From the NCBI GenBank assembly GCA_910579595.1, contig CAJTVM010000003.1:1-64000 (forward strand): a stretch of DNA of 64,000 nt, given 5' to 3'. Position numbers and translations under genes: made by a program. This document shows positions 32,724-41,885 of the stretch, piece by piece. How positions within the stretch are numbered: the stretch's first letter is position 1; each line of letters starts with the position of its first letter. Origin of the DNA: an uncultured Oscillospiraceae bacterium. GTDB taxonomy: Bacteria > Bacillota > Clostridia > Oscillospirales > Oscillospiraceae. The notes beneath the pieces were generated by a model, which saw only the letters and a list, made by a program, of their open reading frames with translations, was not told where the DNA came from and did not search any database.

Positions 32724-34469
32724 ATGGCGTCAAACCGGTTCAAACGGGGATATGTCCCCATTTTCCTGTCCTATTATAAGCCCCACCTGGGCCTGTTTAT
32801 TCTGGATATGTGCTGTGCTTTGGGTATTGCCCTGGTGGATCTGGCCTTCCCCTGGGCTTCCAAGGAGGCCATGCAGCAGCTGCTGCCCAAAAATATGTTC
32901 GGCGCGTTTTTCGCCGTCATGGCCATCCTGCTGGTGGCCTACGCCCTGCGCTCGGTGATGTACTTTATCGTCACCTATTGGGGCCACATGATGGGGGTGC
33001 GTATTGAGGCGGATATCCGCCGGGATCTGTTCGGGCATATGCAGGATCTGTCCTTTTCCTTCTATGACAAAAACCGTACCGGCCAGCTCATGAGCCGGGC
33101 TACCAACGATCTGTTTGAGATCACCGAACTTGCCCACCACGGCCCGGAGGATCTGTTCATCTCGGTGGTCACCCTGGTGGGGGCGTTCTGCCTGATGCTC
33201 ACCATCCAGTGGAAGCTGGCCCTCATTGTGTTCGCCGTGGTACCCATCTTCGTGATCTTCACCATCATCCAGCGCCGCCGGATGGTGGCGGCCTCCGTGC
33301 GGGTAAAGCAGAACATGGCGGGCATCAACGGGCAGCTGGAATCCGCCATCTCCGGGATGCGCACCGCGAAAGCCTTCGCCAGCGAGGAGCAGGAAACGGC
33401 GAAATTTGAGCAGTCCAACGAGCTGTTCAAAAAGGCCAAGCGGGACTCCTACAAGGCCATGGGCATCTACCACGCGGGGCTGGAGTTCGCCCTGCCCGCC
33501 ATGAACGTGCTGACGGTGGCGGCGGGCGGCTACTTCATCATGAAGGGCGAACTGGACTTCGTGGGCCTGAGCGCTTTTATCCTGTACATCTCCACCTTTC
33601 TCACCCCGGTGCGCAAGCTGGCGGCGTTCGTGGAGCAGTTCCTCAACGGTATGGCGGGCTTCAAGCGCTTTGTGGAACTGATGCGGGTGGAACCCGCCGT
33701 CCAGGACGCCCCCGACGCCAAGGAGATGCATCCGGCCCAGGGCGACATCCTGGTGGACGATGTGTCCTTCCACTATGATGACGGTCCGGCGGTGCTGGAT
33801 CACGTGTCCATCCACATCCCCCAGGGGGAGACGGTGGCGGTGGTGGGACCCTCCGGCGGGGGCAAGTCCACCCTGTGCCAGCTCATTCCCCGGTTTTACG
33901 ACGTGACGGGGGGCCGGATTCTGGTAGACGGCCAGGACGTGCGGGAGGTCACCCAGCGTTCCCTGCGCCGGAGCATCGGCATCGTCCAGCAGGACGTGTT
34001 CCTGTTTGCGGGGACGATTTTGGAGAATATCCGCTATGGACGGCCCGACGCTACCGAGGCGGAGGTCATCGACGCGGCCCGCCGGGCGGAGATTTACGAC
34101 GATATCATGTCCATGCCCGATGGGTTCCAGACCTACGTGGGTGAGCGGGGCGTGATGCTGTCCGGCGGGCAGAAGCAGCGGGTGTCCATCGCCCGGATTT
34201 TCCTGAAAAATCCGCCCATTTTGATCCTGGACGAGGCCACCTCCGCTCTGGACTCCGTCACAGAGGCCCGCATCCAGTCCGCTTTTGATGAGCTGGCCAA
34301 GGGCCGCACCACCTTGATTATTGCCCACCGGCTGTCCACCATCCGCTCCGCCAACCGCATTATCGTGGTGGACGAAAACCACATTTTAGAGGAGGGCGCC
34401 CACGAGGAGCTGCTGGCCAAGGGCGGGGAATATGCCCAGCTCTACAACGCCCAGAAGCGGGTGGTATAA
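32724..34469 (+). CDS. ABC exporter, fused membrane and ATPase domains
   Basis: This 581-residue protein has six membrane helices in the first ~310 residues and a C-terminal ATPase with Walker A GPSGGGKST, signature LSGGQKQRVS, Walker B ILILDEATSALD and an H-loop in IAHRLST. It matches MsbA/LmrA-type exporters that work as homodimers and pump drugs, lipids or peptides. AAAGGAG lies 10 bases before the start codon. It is followed at 17 bases by a Nudix gene, so the pair shares a promoter; the substrate is not evident. Confidence 0.95.
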   Translation: MASNRFKRGYVPIFLSYYKPHLGLFILDMCCALGIALVDLAFPWASKEAMQQLLPKNMFGAFFAVMAILLVAYALRSVMYFIVTYWGHMMGVRIEADIRRDLFGHMQDLSFSFYDKNRTGQLMSRATNDLFEITELAHHGPEDLFISVVTLVGAFCLMLTIQWKLALIVFAVVPIFVIFTIIQRRRMVAASVRVKQNMAGINGQLESAISGMRTAKAFASEEQETAKFEQSNELFKKAKRDSYKAMGIYHAGLEFALPAMNVLTVAAGGYFIMKGELDFVGLSAFILYISTFLTPVRKLAAFVEQFLNGMAGFKRFVELMRVEPAVQDAPDAKEMHPAQGDILVDDVSFHYDDGPAVLDHVSIHIPQGETVAVVGPSGGGKSTLCQLIPRFYDVTGGRILVDGQDVREVTQRSLRRSIGIVQQDVFLFAGTILENIRYGRPDATEAEVIDAARRAEIYDDIMSMPDGFQTYVGERGVMLSGGQKQRVSIARIFLKNPPILILDEATSALDSVTEARIQSAFDELAKGRTTLIIAHRLSTIRSANRIIVVDENHILEEGAHEELLAKGGEYAQLYNAQKRVV

Positions 34470-34486
34470 AGGACGAGGTATAACGA

Positions 34487-34894
34487 ATGGAACAGCCCGA
34501 AGTAAAATTTTATGACCATGTGGATGACGCCCAGCTGAAATATGCGGTCATCATCGCCAAATATCAGGGCAAGTGGGTGTTCTGCCGCCACAAAGACCGG
34601 GATACCTTGGAGGTCCCCGGCGGACACCGGGAGCCAGGGGAAGCCATTCTGGAAACGGCGCGGCGGGAGCTGGCCGAGGAGACCGGCGCGTCGGAGTTCA
34701 CGCTGACCCCGGTGTGCGCCTACTCCTTCCGGGACTATGGTATGCTGTACCATGGGGAAATTACCGTTTTGGACAGCGGATTACACCACGAAATCAGGGA
34801 AATCTATCTGATGGACGGCCTGCCTGACCGCTGGACCTATCCGCTGATCCAGCCCAAGCTGATGGAGGAAGCCCGGAGACGGGGTGTGATATGA
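34487..34894 (+). CDS. Nudix hydrolase
   Basis: This 135-residue enzyme carries a full Nudix box (GHREPGE, then RELAEETG, residues ~46-68), with the metal-binding glutamates in REL-AEE. Such small Nudix enzymes hydrolyse nucleoside diphosphate derivatives, often 8-oxo-dGTP-like or sugar nucleotides. Its stop overlaps the next start by 4 bases. It sits between the ABC exporter and the YlmH-like gene. Confidence 0.93.
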   Translation: MEQPEVKFYDHVDDAQLKYAVIIAKYQGKWVFCRHKDRDTLEVPGGHREPGEAILETARRELAEETGASEFTLTPVCAYSFRDYGMLYHGEITVLDSGLHHEIREIYLMDGLPDRWTYPLIQPKLMEEARRRGVI

Positions 34895-35685
34895 ATAAGA
34901 CTGAACTTTTAAACAAATTCTCCAAAGACCCGGAGGAGCGCATGGTCCTGGCCCGTGCCCTGGACCAGATGGACCGGGCGGCGAACCGTTCCATCCCCTG
35001 CGCCACCCAGTTCCTGTCCCCCGCCCAGCGGGCGGCGCTGGAACCGCTGCTGGCCGCGTCGGGCCACCCCCGGCACCTGTTCCACGGCGGCTATGAGGGT
35101 GCGGAGCGCACCATGTGCGTGTTCCTCCCCGACTGGCAGGAACCCGAGGACTGGGATGCGCCGGACGAGCTTGCTGCCATCGAGTGCGCCTACCCGCCCA
35201 CCGGGGCGGATTTGACCCACCGGGATCTGCTGGGGGGCCTGATGGGCATCGGTTTGACGCGGGAAAAGGTGGGGGATATTTTAGTGGGGGACGCCGCCGC
35301 CCAGATCGTCTGCCTGAAGGACGCCGCACCCATCATCCTGTCCCAGTTCGGCCAGGCGGGGCGGTACCGGCTGAAGCTGCGGGAAATTCCCCTCGCCGAT
35401 CTTACCCCCGCCCCCGCCGAGGTAAAGGTGATCCACGACACCGTGTCCACCCTACGGCTGGACGCGGTGCTGGCCAGCGGTTTTTCCCTGGCCCGGGGCA
35501 AGGCGGCGGACGCCGTTACCGGTGGACGGGTGTCCCTCAACCACCGGGAATGCGTCAAGCCAGACAAGGCCGTGGCGGAGGGGGACGTGCTGACCTGCCG
35601 GGGGTTGGGCAAATGCGTGGTGAAAGCCGTGGGGGGACAGTCCCGGAAGGGGCGGATTATCATCGAAATCGAGAGGTATTTGTGA
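34891..35685 (+). CDS. YlmH-like S4-domain RNA-binding protein
   Basis: This 264-residue protein has an N-terminal two-domain part and a C-terminal S4 domain (LRLDAVLASGFSLARGKAAD, then GRVSLNHRECVKPDKAV, residues ~190-245). YlmH proteins bind ribosome-linked RNA; in Bacillus they act in rescue of stalled large subunits with peptidyl-tRNA. In many Firmicutes the gene lies in the division cluster, but here it is in an ABC/Nudix operon. The stop TGATG is shared with the following start. Confidence 0.92.
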   Translation: MNKTELLNKFSKDPEERMVLARALDQMDRAANRSIPCATQFLSPAQRAALEPLLAASGHPRHLFHGGYEGAERTMCVFLPDWQEPEDWDAPDELAAIECAYPPTGADLTHRDLLGGLMGIGLTREKVGDILVGDAAAQIVCLKDAAPIILSQFGQAGRYRLKLREIPLADLTPAPAEVKVIHDTVSTLRLDAVLASGFSLARGKAADAVTGGRVSLNHRECVKPDKAVAEGDVLTCRGLGKCVVKAVGGQSRKGRIIIEIERYL

Positions 35686-35891
35686 TGGAACAGAAGAAAA
35701 TCGACCGCATCAATGAGCTGGCCCGCCGGGTGAAGGCTGGGGAAGCCCTGACCCCGGAGGAGCTGGCCGAGCGGGACGCCCTGCGCCGGGAATATATCGA
35801 CAGCGTAAAGGCCAGTCTTGTGGGGCAGTTGGAGAACACCTATATCATGGAACCCGACGGGACAAAGCGCAGGCTTTCCAAACGGAGCTGA
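35685..35891 (+). CDS. DUF896 (YnzC-like) small protein
   Basis: This 68-residue basic protein fits DUF896: RINELARRVKAGEALTPEEL, then EREYIDSVK-like RREYIDSVKA and a C-terminal RLSKRS. YnzC of Bacillus is a helical protein of unknown role. The ATG overlaps the stop of the YlmH gene by one base, which is typical of coupled translation and outweighs the long upstream open frame. It is the last gene of the operon. Confidence 0.92.
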   Translation: MEQKKIDRINELARRVKAGEALTPEELAERDALRREYIDSVKASLVGQLENTYIMEPDGTKRRLSKRS

Positions 35892-35915
35892 AAAAGCCGC
35901 GTGACGGTTGCCTTT

Positions 35916-36079
35916 AAAACCTGTATTCACAGCCGAAACCGCCGGATGGGCGAGGGATTTTCCCGTCCGGCAAGGCAAATTTTCGCAGAAATCATTGCGT
36001 TTATTTCAAGAAAATTTAACGCGGCATGGCGGGAAAAGACCCGGCCAGACGGTGAATCGAGGTTGTGAATACAGGTTCT
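35916..36079 (+). repeat. MITE-like interspersed repeat, full copy 3
   Basis: 164 bp, same orientation as copy 1. The left terminal repeat reads AAAACCTGTATTCACA (one base changed) and the right end is AATACAGGTTCT as in the other copies. It starts 25 bases after the DUF896 stop codon. Confidence 0.88.
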
Positions 36080-36207
36080 TATAGTGATAAGAAACTAGAT
36101 TCACTTATCACTGTTTGCTGACGGTTTCGGGGTGCATACGAAAGCCCGTCTGAATCCTAACAGGGATTTAGGCGGGCAATTTTCATATACTTGGGAGGAA
36201 ACTCCAT

Positions 36208-36324
36208 AAAAAAATCATTTCCTGCGATTTCAACATCAATACGGCCTGTGTTGAGCTACGCTTCACGGACGGAAGCATGATTTCGATTGCCTGTACTGCC
36301 GTAGAGGACGAGGTTCTCTGTTAG
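36208..36324 (+). pseudogene. Truncated DUF6061-like gene lacking its start codon
   Basis: The frame reads KKIISCDFNINTACVELRF, then DGSMISIACTAVEDEV and stops at TAG. It resembles small DUF6061 proteins of gut Clostridia, which go on for about 40 more residues. A ribosome site GGGAGG is followed by CAT where ATGAAA is expected, as if one G was lost. Loss of both start and 3' end suggests a dead copy. Confidence 0.5.
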
Positions 36325-36707
36325 CTTCCTTATGCGCGATTGCTTTTGCATATCATCCAACGGGCAGCCTTCGTCACAGTCCTCACCCCCTTTTGCTTGC
36401 TGCCATGTCGCTCTCATATGTTTCGAGACCGTTTTTGTTAAGACCGATTTTGTTGATTTGAAACTTTATTGTTGGCAAGCAACATTTTGGGTGATATCAT
36501 TGGAGGCAGAAAGGGGTGGTATATTGAATGAGCGCATAAAAACTGCGTAAGCTGTCCCGGCTGAAAGAACTGTACTTGATAATGCTGTTTGCTCCGTACT
36601 CAAGGGACTGGGAGATTCTACCCACCCTTTCCCTGCTTTCGCTAATCCCTCTCTTATCATTTACGGTCTGTCTGGGTTTCTCCCGGGCAGGCCGTTTTTC
36701 GACAGGC
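36325..36707. other. Intergenic stretch of unclear content
   Basis: No gene can be supported. One frame (ATGAACGAGCGC-like NERIKTA) stops after 7 codons, with further short frames beyond it, so decayed gene remains are possible. Confidence 0.4.
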
Positions 36708-36733
36708 AAGGCCCGCCCTGTCGGGCGGGCCTT
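36708..36733 (-). terminator. Terminator after the GH3/SLH gene
   Basis: A perfect 11-bp stem (AAGGCCCGCCC and complement) with a TGTC loop lies 8 bases past the stop codon on the minus strand. The T run is weak. Confidence 0.65.
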
Positions 36734-36740
36734 TGTCTGG

Positions 36741-39700
36741 TTATTTCAGGCGGGCCTCCGGAACGTAGGCCCGGTAGAGAAAGGTGGCAATGGTGCCCCG
36801 GTTGCACACTTTATTGGGGCTGAATTGGGTTTGGGCAGTATCGGTGCCATTGGTGATGCCGTTGGACACGGCCCAGTTTACCGCTTTGGTGTAAGTCACC
36901 CCGGCGGGCACATCGGTAAAGCTGCTGGCTTTGGCGTCCTTTTTGCCAAAGGCCTGCCAGATGTAGTTCACGGCGTCGGCCCGGGTGCAGTCGGCATCCT
37001 TATTGAAGCTGTCGCCGATCATGCCCTTTTCCCTGGCCCAGGCGATGGCCTTGTCCATGTCCCCGGTCTCAGCGGAGCCCTTGCCCCGATCTGCCCGATA
37101 CAGGAAGGTTAAAATCTGGGCGTGGGAGCAGCTCCGGGTGGGGGAGAATTTCCCATTCCCGGTACCATTGGTAATGTTCTTGGAGTCTGCCCAGAGCACG
37201 GCATCAGCGTACCACTGTCCGGCCTCCACATCGGTGAAAGCAGTGCTGAGCTGGATGGTGCCAACACGCAGATCCTTAGTGGTAAACACAAGATACAGAT
37301 CGTGTACGCCGCTGGCACCGGACACAACACCGTCAACACGCCTATAGCCTTGCTCATGGATTTCCTGAGCGGCTCCCGCGTTTTTCGCGGCCAGCTTCAG
37401 CGTGGTCTCGCCGGTGGAGGACACGACTACCTCACCGATCTTTTGGCCGTCAGGCGCGTCCAACCGCAGCTCCACCTTCCCGCTGACGCCCTTGGGTGCG
37501 CCCGCAGTAATGCTCACCCACTCTACGCCGGTGAAATCCACCCTGGGAATCGCGGTCCAGGCCCCGGGGGCCTTGGCGGTGACGGCATAGATGTCGTCGC
37601 CCACGCCGTCGGCGATGGCAGATTTGGCTGTTTGGAGCTTGGAGTACTCGTCATAGTGGACGTTTTCTGCATCGAAGCTATGCTCCCAGATGTTGTTCTC
37701 CTTGTCAATAGCAAGCTTGGCCAGCTCATTGCCGGAGATATTCACATCAGCGCTCAGCGCATTGGACAGGCTGGAGTCGTGGGCTGCATACAGCTTGTAC
37801 GCGCCGCTTTCCACAGCATACTTTTCCGCGTTCACATCCCACACCGCCACATCGGTCAGGTCGATGGGGACCGTCACGGTTTTGGTTTCGCCGGGGGCAA
37901 GCTCCACCTTTTCAAAACCGGCCAGGCTCTTGATCGCGGCGGCGTTTCCATAGGCGGAGCCGGTCTTGCTCATGTAGACCTGGACGACCTCGGAGGTCTT
38001 GATCGATCCGGTGTTGGTCACATCCAGGCTCACCGAGAAGCTGGTTCCATTCTGTGCGCCCGCCTTCAGGTTCTTGTAGGCAAAGCTGGAATAGCTCAGG
38101 CCGTAGCCGAAGGGATAGGTGACATGGTCGGCGGTCTGGGCATCCGTGAGATACTTGTAGGTCAGCCCGGTGCCCACCACATCGGCGGCGGTCATGTCTA
38201 CGGTGATGCGATCGTCGATATCATCCATGGTAAAGCCGTCGGTAAACACGCCGTCCATGGTGTCATGGGTTCGACCCAGGGTGCCTTGGGGCAGGCTGTA
38301 GCTGTCCAGTTTGGGGAACAGCTCCAGATCCTTATACCAGGTGCTCACCAGACGCCCAGTGGGGGCATACTCGCCAAACAGCACCTGGGCGGTGGCCTTG
38401 CCGCCGTACTGGCCGCCGTAGCCGGCAAACAGGATGGCATCCACATCCTTGCTGGCCTGGAGATCCTCCACCATCACGGGGTAGTTCGCGTAGACCACCG
38501 CAATGGTTTTCTTGCCGGCGGCCTTGTACGCCTTGGCGATGTTCAAAGCGCTTTCAATCTGGCTGTCACCCAGATCCAGATCGATACGGTCGGTGCCTTC
38601 GCCGGACAGACCCAGATAGCTCTGGCCCACAAAGATCACGGCGCAGTCGTCGCCCGAGGCGGCATTGGCGGCGGAGAAGCCGTAATCCTTTACCTCGGTA
38701 ACTTTGAAGGTGAGGTCGGTCTTGTCGGACTGGCCCGCGAAGTACTTCAGGCCCGCGCCGGTGCTGGAGTCGCCGCCCATCACCGCGCCGCCCAGTCCCA
38801 GGGTTTTGTAGGGGGCGGTGTATGTTTTGTTGCCTTCGGCGGGGGTGTAGGTCTGGGCTTCCAGGTAGTAGCCATAGAAATTGTCCATCATGGGGGCCAC
38901 GCCCACCACGAAGGTGACGCCATTGACCTTGGCGCCCGCGCGGATGTAATACTCGCCGTCTGCCCCGGCCTTTTCCATGACGAAGTGGTAGGGATAGCCG
39001 GACAGCATGGGGGGCAGGCCCATATTGGGCCTCTGCTTGAACACGGCGTCCTCGTCGGCCACCACCAGGGGCTTGTCCGCGGTACCCCAGCCGGCGCCAA
39101 AGGGGGATTCGGGCAGGAAGGCGTTGTTCATCAGCGGGGTGGTGCTGCCCACCCAGGCGTTGAAGTTGGTGGTGGGGTCGCTGAGGATGGCCCGCAGCCA
39201 GCGGCCATTGCCGTAGGCATAGATGGACACCGCGTCCTGGCCGTTGTCCAGGATGCCGAAATAGTAGCCAGTCTTGTCCGCGGCGGCTTGGAAATCCGCC
39301 GCCGTCTTGAGCTGGAGGATCCCATCGGCGGTGTCGGCGGGATCCACGTACAGGTAGGATCCGCCCACCTGGATGGTAACCTGGTTCAGGCCCAGGTCAA
39401 AGGCGGCGTCCTGGGTGCGCTTCTGGATGGACTCCAGGGCGTTGTTGCCGGCCTCCTCGCCCCGTCCGGCGTAGTCGTTCACCGCCACAGCGTAGATACC
39501 GGAGTTCACCGCCTTGGCAAAGGGGCCGTAGACACCCAGCTTCGCGTTCTTGGCAAGGGGCAGTGCGCCATTGTTATTTTTCAGTAGCACAACGCCCTCC
39601 TGAGCGTTGCGCAGGGCCACGTCCTGGCTGCTCTTGGACTCGAAGTTCACCTTCTTGCCGCCGTTGGCGGCTACATCGTTGAAGGGGTAGAACTTGCTCA

Positions 39701-40949
39701 GGCCGTTGGCGTCCCGCTCGTCATAGATGCCGGTGCGGGTGCGGACGGTGAGGAAGGATACCGCCGCGTTGAGGAGATCGTCCACAGTGAGGCCGTTCAA
39801 ACCGTTGTCCAGGGCCTTTTGCACCGCCTCGGTACCGCCGCTGGGCCGGTGGCCGGAGGCCGCCATGATGGCCGCTTTGTAATAGATGTCGGGGGAGTAG
39901 GCGGCGTCATAGCCGTTGCTCCACTCGCCGTAGGTGTAGTCGATGCCCTGGCCGTTGGGGTTGCCTACGCTGGACAGGTAGGGGGAATCCGCACCGGCGT
40001 CCGTGCCGGTGCCCACGGCGTAGGGGCTGAGGCTGGCGGCCCAGTGGGTGATGAAGGAGGCGCTGCTGGGCACACCGTTGATCCGGCCGTAGCTGGACAT
40101 GAAGCTGGAGAAGGTGCCGTTGGACCAGCCCCGGTTAGCGCTCTTGGCGTTGTATTCGTAGAAGGAGCGCACCCCCACCTGGGTGGAGGCCAGGGCGCGG
40201 AACCACTGGGCGTTGTATGCCGTATAGTGCTTGGTGTTCACGCTGCCCATGATGTAGAAGCCGGTCTCGTCGGCCTCGTAGCCGTTATAGCCCCGGGCGT
40301 TCAGATCGGCGAAGATGGAGGCCATGGTGCTGTCCTCGCCGTAGCCCTCGTCGTAGCGACCGGACAGGGGGTTCAGGCGCATATCCGTCATGGACGTGCC
40401 GGTGCTGCTGGTCCAGTTGTAACCGCCGTTGTCCTGCTTGGACTTGTTCTCGCTGCCGATGAGGTAGCCAATGTCCCGGATCAGCTCCTTGTCCCAGCTC
40501 TGGGCCTGATACATGACGGTAGACAGCTCAGTCTGCCCCGCCGCGCCCATCAGGGCCTCGCCGCCGGTGGAACTGCCGCTGGGAATGGTATAGGTGCCGC
40601 CTGTCCAGGTCCCGGAGGCGCTGCCCCCGCAGGATAGGGCGACAATCCCCTCATCGCCGATTTCCGTCAGCAGCAGATCGATATAGGCGGGGAAATCCGC
40701 CTCTTTGCCATTGAACAGGGGCATACCCTCTACCTTGATATCCACTGTCTTGGCGTTTTCGCCCCAGCCCGTGGTCTGGGTGGTGTTGTAGGCCGCTGTC
40801 GCCCGGCCAAAGGTGGCGCCCATATGGGTGACGTGCTGGGTGGGCTCATATGGGTTGGCGGCCGCCGCTGCCGCCGGAGCGATCCCCGCCAGCAGCGACA
40901 AGATCATTGCCGCCGTGAGCAGTACGCTCAGAATCTTGCCTCTTCTCAT
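36741..40949 (-). CDS. Secreted GH3 glycosidase with SLH surface-anchor repeats
   Basis: This 1402-residue protein begins with a Sec signal peptide (about 1-30). The N-terminal GH3 barrel covers about 35-440, the second GH3 domain starts at LRNAQEGVVLLKNN and ends in YPFGYGLSYSSF, then comes a fibronectin-III-like domain, a CBM6-like beta-sandwich region and, from residue 1239, three S-layer homology repeats (AGQWYADAVLWADSKNITNG, then two more). GH3 enzymes cleave beta-glucosides or beta-xylosides, here at the cell surface. The usual SDW-type nucleophile motif is not evident; TDAGADS is the best candidate. AGGAGG precedes the ATG. It lies downstream of a two-component system, with a SARP-like box in its promoter. 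Confidence 0.9.
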   Translation of the reverse strand: MRRGKILSVLLTAAMILSLLAGIAPAAAAAANPYEPTQHVTHMGATFGRATAAYNTTQTTGWGENAKTVDIKVEGMPLFNGKEADFPAYIDLLLTEIGDEGIVALSCGGSASGTWTGGTYTIPSGSSTGGEALMGAAGQTELSTVMYQAQSWDKELIRDIGYLIGSENKSKQDNGGYNWTSSTGTSMTDMRLNPLSGRYDEGYGEDSTMASIFADLNARGYNGYEADETGFYIMGSVNTKHYTAYNAQWFRALASTQVGVRSFYEYNAKSANRGWSNGTFSSFMSSYGRINGVPSSASFITHWAASLSPYAVGTGTDAGADSPYLSSVGNPNGQGIDYTYGEWSNGYDAAYSPDIYYKAAIMAASGHRPSGGTEAVQKALDNGLNGLTVDDLLNAAVSFLTVRTRTGIYDERDANGLSKFYPFNDVAANGGKKVNFESKSSQDVALRNAQEGVVLLKNNNGALPLAKNAKLGVYGPFAKAVNSGIYAVAVNDYAGRGEEAGNNALESIQKRTQDAAFDLGLNQVTIQVGGSYLYVDPADTADGILQLKTAADFQAAADKTGYYFGILDNGQDAVSIYAYGNGRWLRAILSDPTTNFNAWVGSTTPLMNNAFLPESPFGAGWGTADKPLVVADEDAVFKQRPNMGLPPMLSGYPYHFVMEKAGADGEYYIRAGAKVNGVTFVVGVAPMMDNFYGYYLEAQTYTPAEGNKTYTAPYKTLGLGGAVMGGDSSTGAGLKYFAGQSDKTDLTFKVTEVKDYGFSAANAASGDDCAVIFVGQSYLGLSGEGTDRIDLDLGDSQIESALNIAKAYKAAGKKTIAVVYANYPVMVEDLQASKDVDAILFAGYGGQYGGKATAQVLFGEYAPTGRLVSTWYKDLELFPKLDSYSLPQGTLGRTHDTMDGVFTDGFTMDDIDDRITVDMTAADVVGTGLTYKYLTDAQTADHVTYPFGYGLSYSSFAYKNLKAGAQNGTSFSVSLDVTNTGSIKTSEVVQVYMSKTGSAYGNAAAIKSLAGFEKVELAPGETKTVTVPIDLTDVAVWDVNAEKYAVESGAYKLYAAHDSSLSNALSADVNISGNELAKLAIDKENNIWEHSFDAENVHYDEYSKLQTAKSAIADGVGDDIYAVTAKAPGAWTAIPRVDFTGVEWVSITAGAPKGVSGKVELRLDAPDGQKIGEVVVSSTGETTLKLAAKNAGAAQEIHEQGYRRVDGVVSGASGVHDLYLVFTTKDLRVGTIQLSTAFTDVEAGQWYADAVLWADSKNITNGTGNGKFSPTRSCSHAQILTFLYRADRGKGSAETGDMDKAIAWAREKGMIGDSFNKDADCTRADAVNYIWQAFGKKDAKASSFTDVPAGVTYTKAVNWAVSNGITNGTDTAQTQFSPNKVCNRGTIATFLYRAYVPEARLK

Positions 40950-41008
40950 GCTTTTCCCTCCTGTTGTTGATTCCCCGCCCCACTGTCCGGCAGGGGTTCC
41001 TGTCTGCT

Positions 41009-41040
41009 ATTGTACCAAAAAAACTGTGACAAAACTGTGA
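41009..41040 (-). promoter_or_regulatory. GH3 promoter with SARP-type heptamer repeats
   Basis: On the minus strand TCACAGT (41034-41040), spacer TTTG, TCACAGT (41023-41029), then 8 bases and TACAAT (41009-41014). There is no good -35 box. The 11-bp period and the 8-base distance to the -10 box match the known rule for SARP activators. The nearby response regulator has a BTAD-type output, so it is the obvious candidate activator; the box starts 59 bases before the GH3 start codon. Confidence 0.65.
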
Positions 41041-41044
41041 CAGT

Positions 41045-41079
41045 AAAACAGGATGCCCCGGAAACAGGCATCCTGTTTT
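41045..41079 (-). terminator. Terminator of the two-component operon
   Basis: A perfect 13-bp stem (AAAACAGGATGCC and complement) with a 9-base loop lies between the response-regulator stop codon and the GH3 promoter. Confidence 0.8.
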
Positions 41080-41102
41080 GTGCATATTTTACATCCAATC
41101 CA

Positions 41103-41885
41103 TCAGCTCCGCTGCCGCAGGTCGGCCAAAGTGGGCTCTGCCCAGCTGTAATCCGACAGGTATTCCCCGAAAAACAGCCCTTTCTCCCCCTTCAAATACC
41201 GGTAATAGTCGCAGGTGAAGGCGGAGGGGTCAACCCGGACCTTGCCGTAGGCGCTTTGCACCATGTGCTCCACCCCCGCGCCGCGGAGGGTGGCCTTCAG
41301 CCGATGGAGTACCTGCCGGTAGTAATCCTTGGCGCTTTTCTCCTCCCTGTCCTCGAACAGGGCGAAGATGATGCTGTCCATACCGGTCCATTCCCCCTGG
41401 GTGTGGACCAGGTAGGCCAGAAGCTCCCGGGCTTTTCTGTTGCCAAAGTCCAGCGGAGCACCGTCCACCCAGAGGCCGAAGGTGGGGAAGCACCGCGCTT
41501 CCACCCGGGGAAGTCCAGGCGGCTTCCGCCCGGGACGCCGCGCCACCCGCTCCAGCGCCCGCCGGACTCGATCGGTGCCAAAGGGCTTGAGCAGGTAGTC
41601 CGCCGCATCCACGTCCCAGGCCCGCAGGGCATATTCCGGGTATGCGGTGACAAAGACGGTCATGGGTGGGTCCGGCAGGGCAGAGAGGGCGGTAGCCAGC
41701 TCCATACCGCCCATGCCCGGCATTTCGATGTCCAGAAAGGCCAGATCGCAGCCGGAGCGGCGGATGTGGGCCAGGGCATCCTCCGCACAGGGAAACGCCG
41801 CGATATCCGTTTCCCCCAGGTCCCGCAGAACCTTTTCCAGCATCTGCCATGCCCGCCGTTCATCATCCACAATCACAATTTTCAC
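41103..41885 (-). CDS. Response regulator with BTAD/SARP-like output domain
   Basis: This 260-residue protein has a CheY-like receiver (VIVDDE at the N-terminus, phosphoacceptor Asp52 in AFLDIEMPGM, and LLKPF) and an output domain from about residue 130. The output (GAPLDFGNRKARELLAYLVH, then YYRQVLHRLKATLRGAG) is a winged helix with BTAD-like helices, as in SARP activators. I chose a GTG start, because AGGAGG lies 9 bases before it; the ATG six codons earlier precedes that site. The start overlaps the kinase gene by 23 bases. It should be phosphorylated by that kinase and activate the downstream GH3 gene. Confidence 0.85.
   Translation of the reverse strand: MKIVIVDDERRAWQMLEKVLRDLGETDIAAFPCAEDALAHIRRSGCDLAFLDIEMPGMGGMELATALSALPDPPMTVFVTAYPEYALRAWDVDAADYLLKPFGTDRVRRALERVARRPGRKPPGLPRVEARCFPTFGLWVDGAPLDFGNRKARELLAYLVHTQGEWTGMDSIIFALFEDREEKSAKDYYRQVLHRLKATLRGAGVEHMVQSAYGKVRVDPSAFTCDYYRYLKGEKGLFFGEYLSDYSWAEPTLADLRQRS

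Noticed and set aside
38262..38290. A GGGTTCGACCC sequence like a tRNA T-arm
   Set aside because: It lies inside the GH3 coding frame and no cloverleaf could be built around it.
37122..39587. An 821-codon plus-strand frame over the GH3 gene
   Set aside because: It is antisense to a protein with signal peptide, GH3 and SLH domains and lacks its own start signal.
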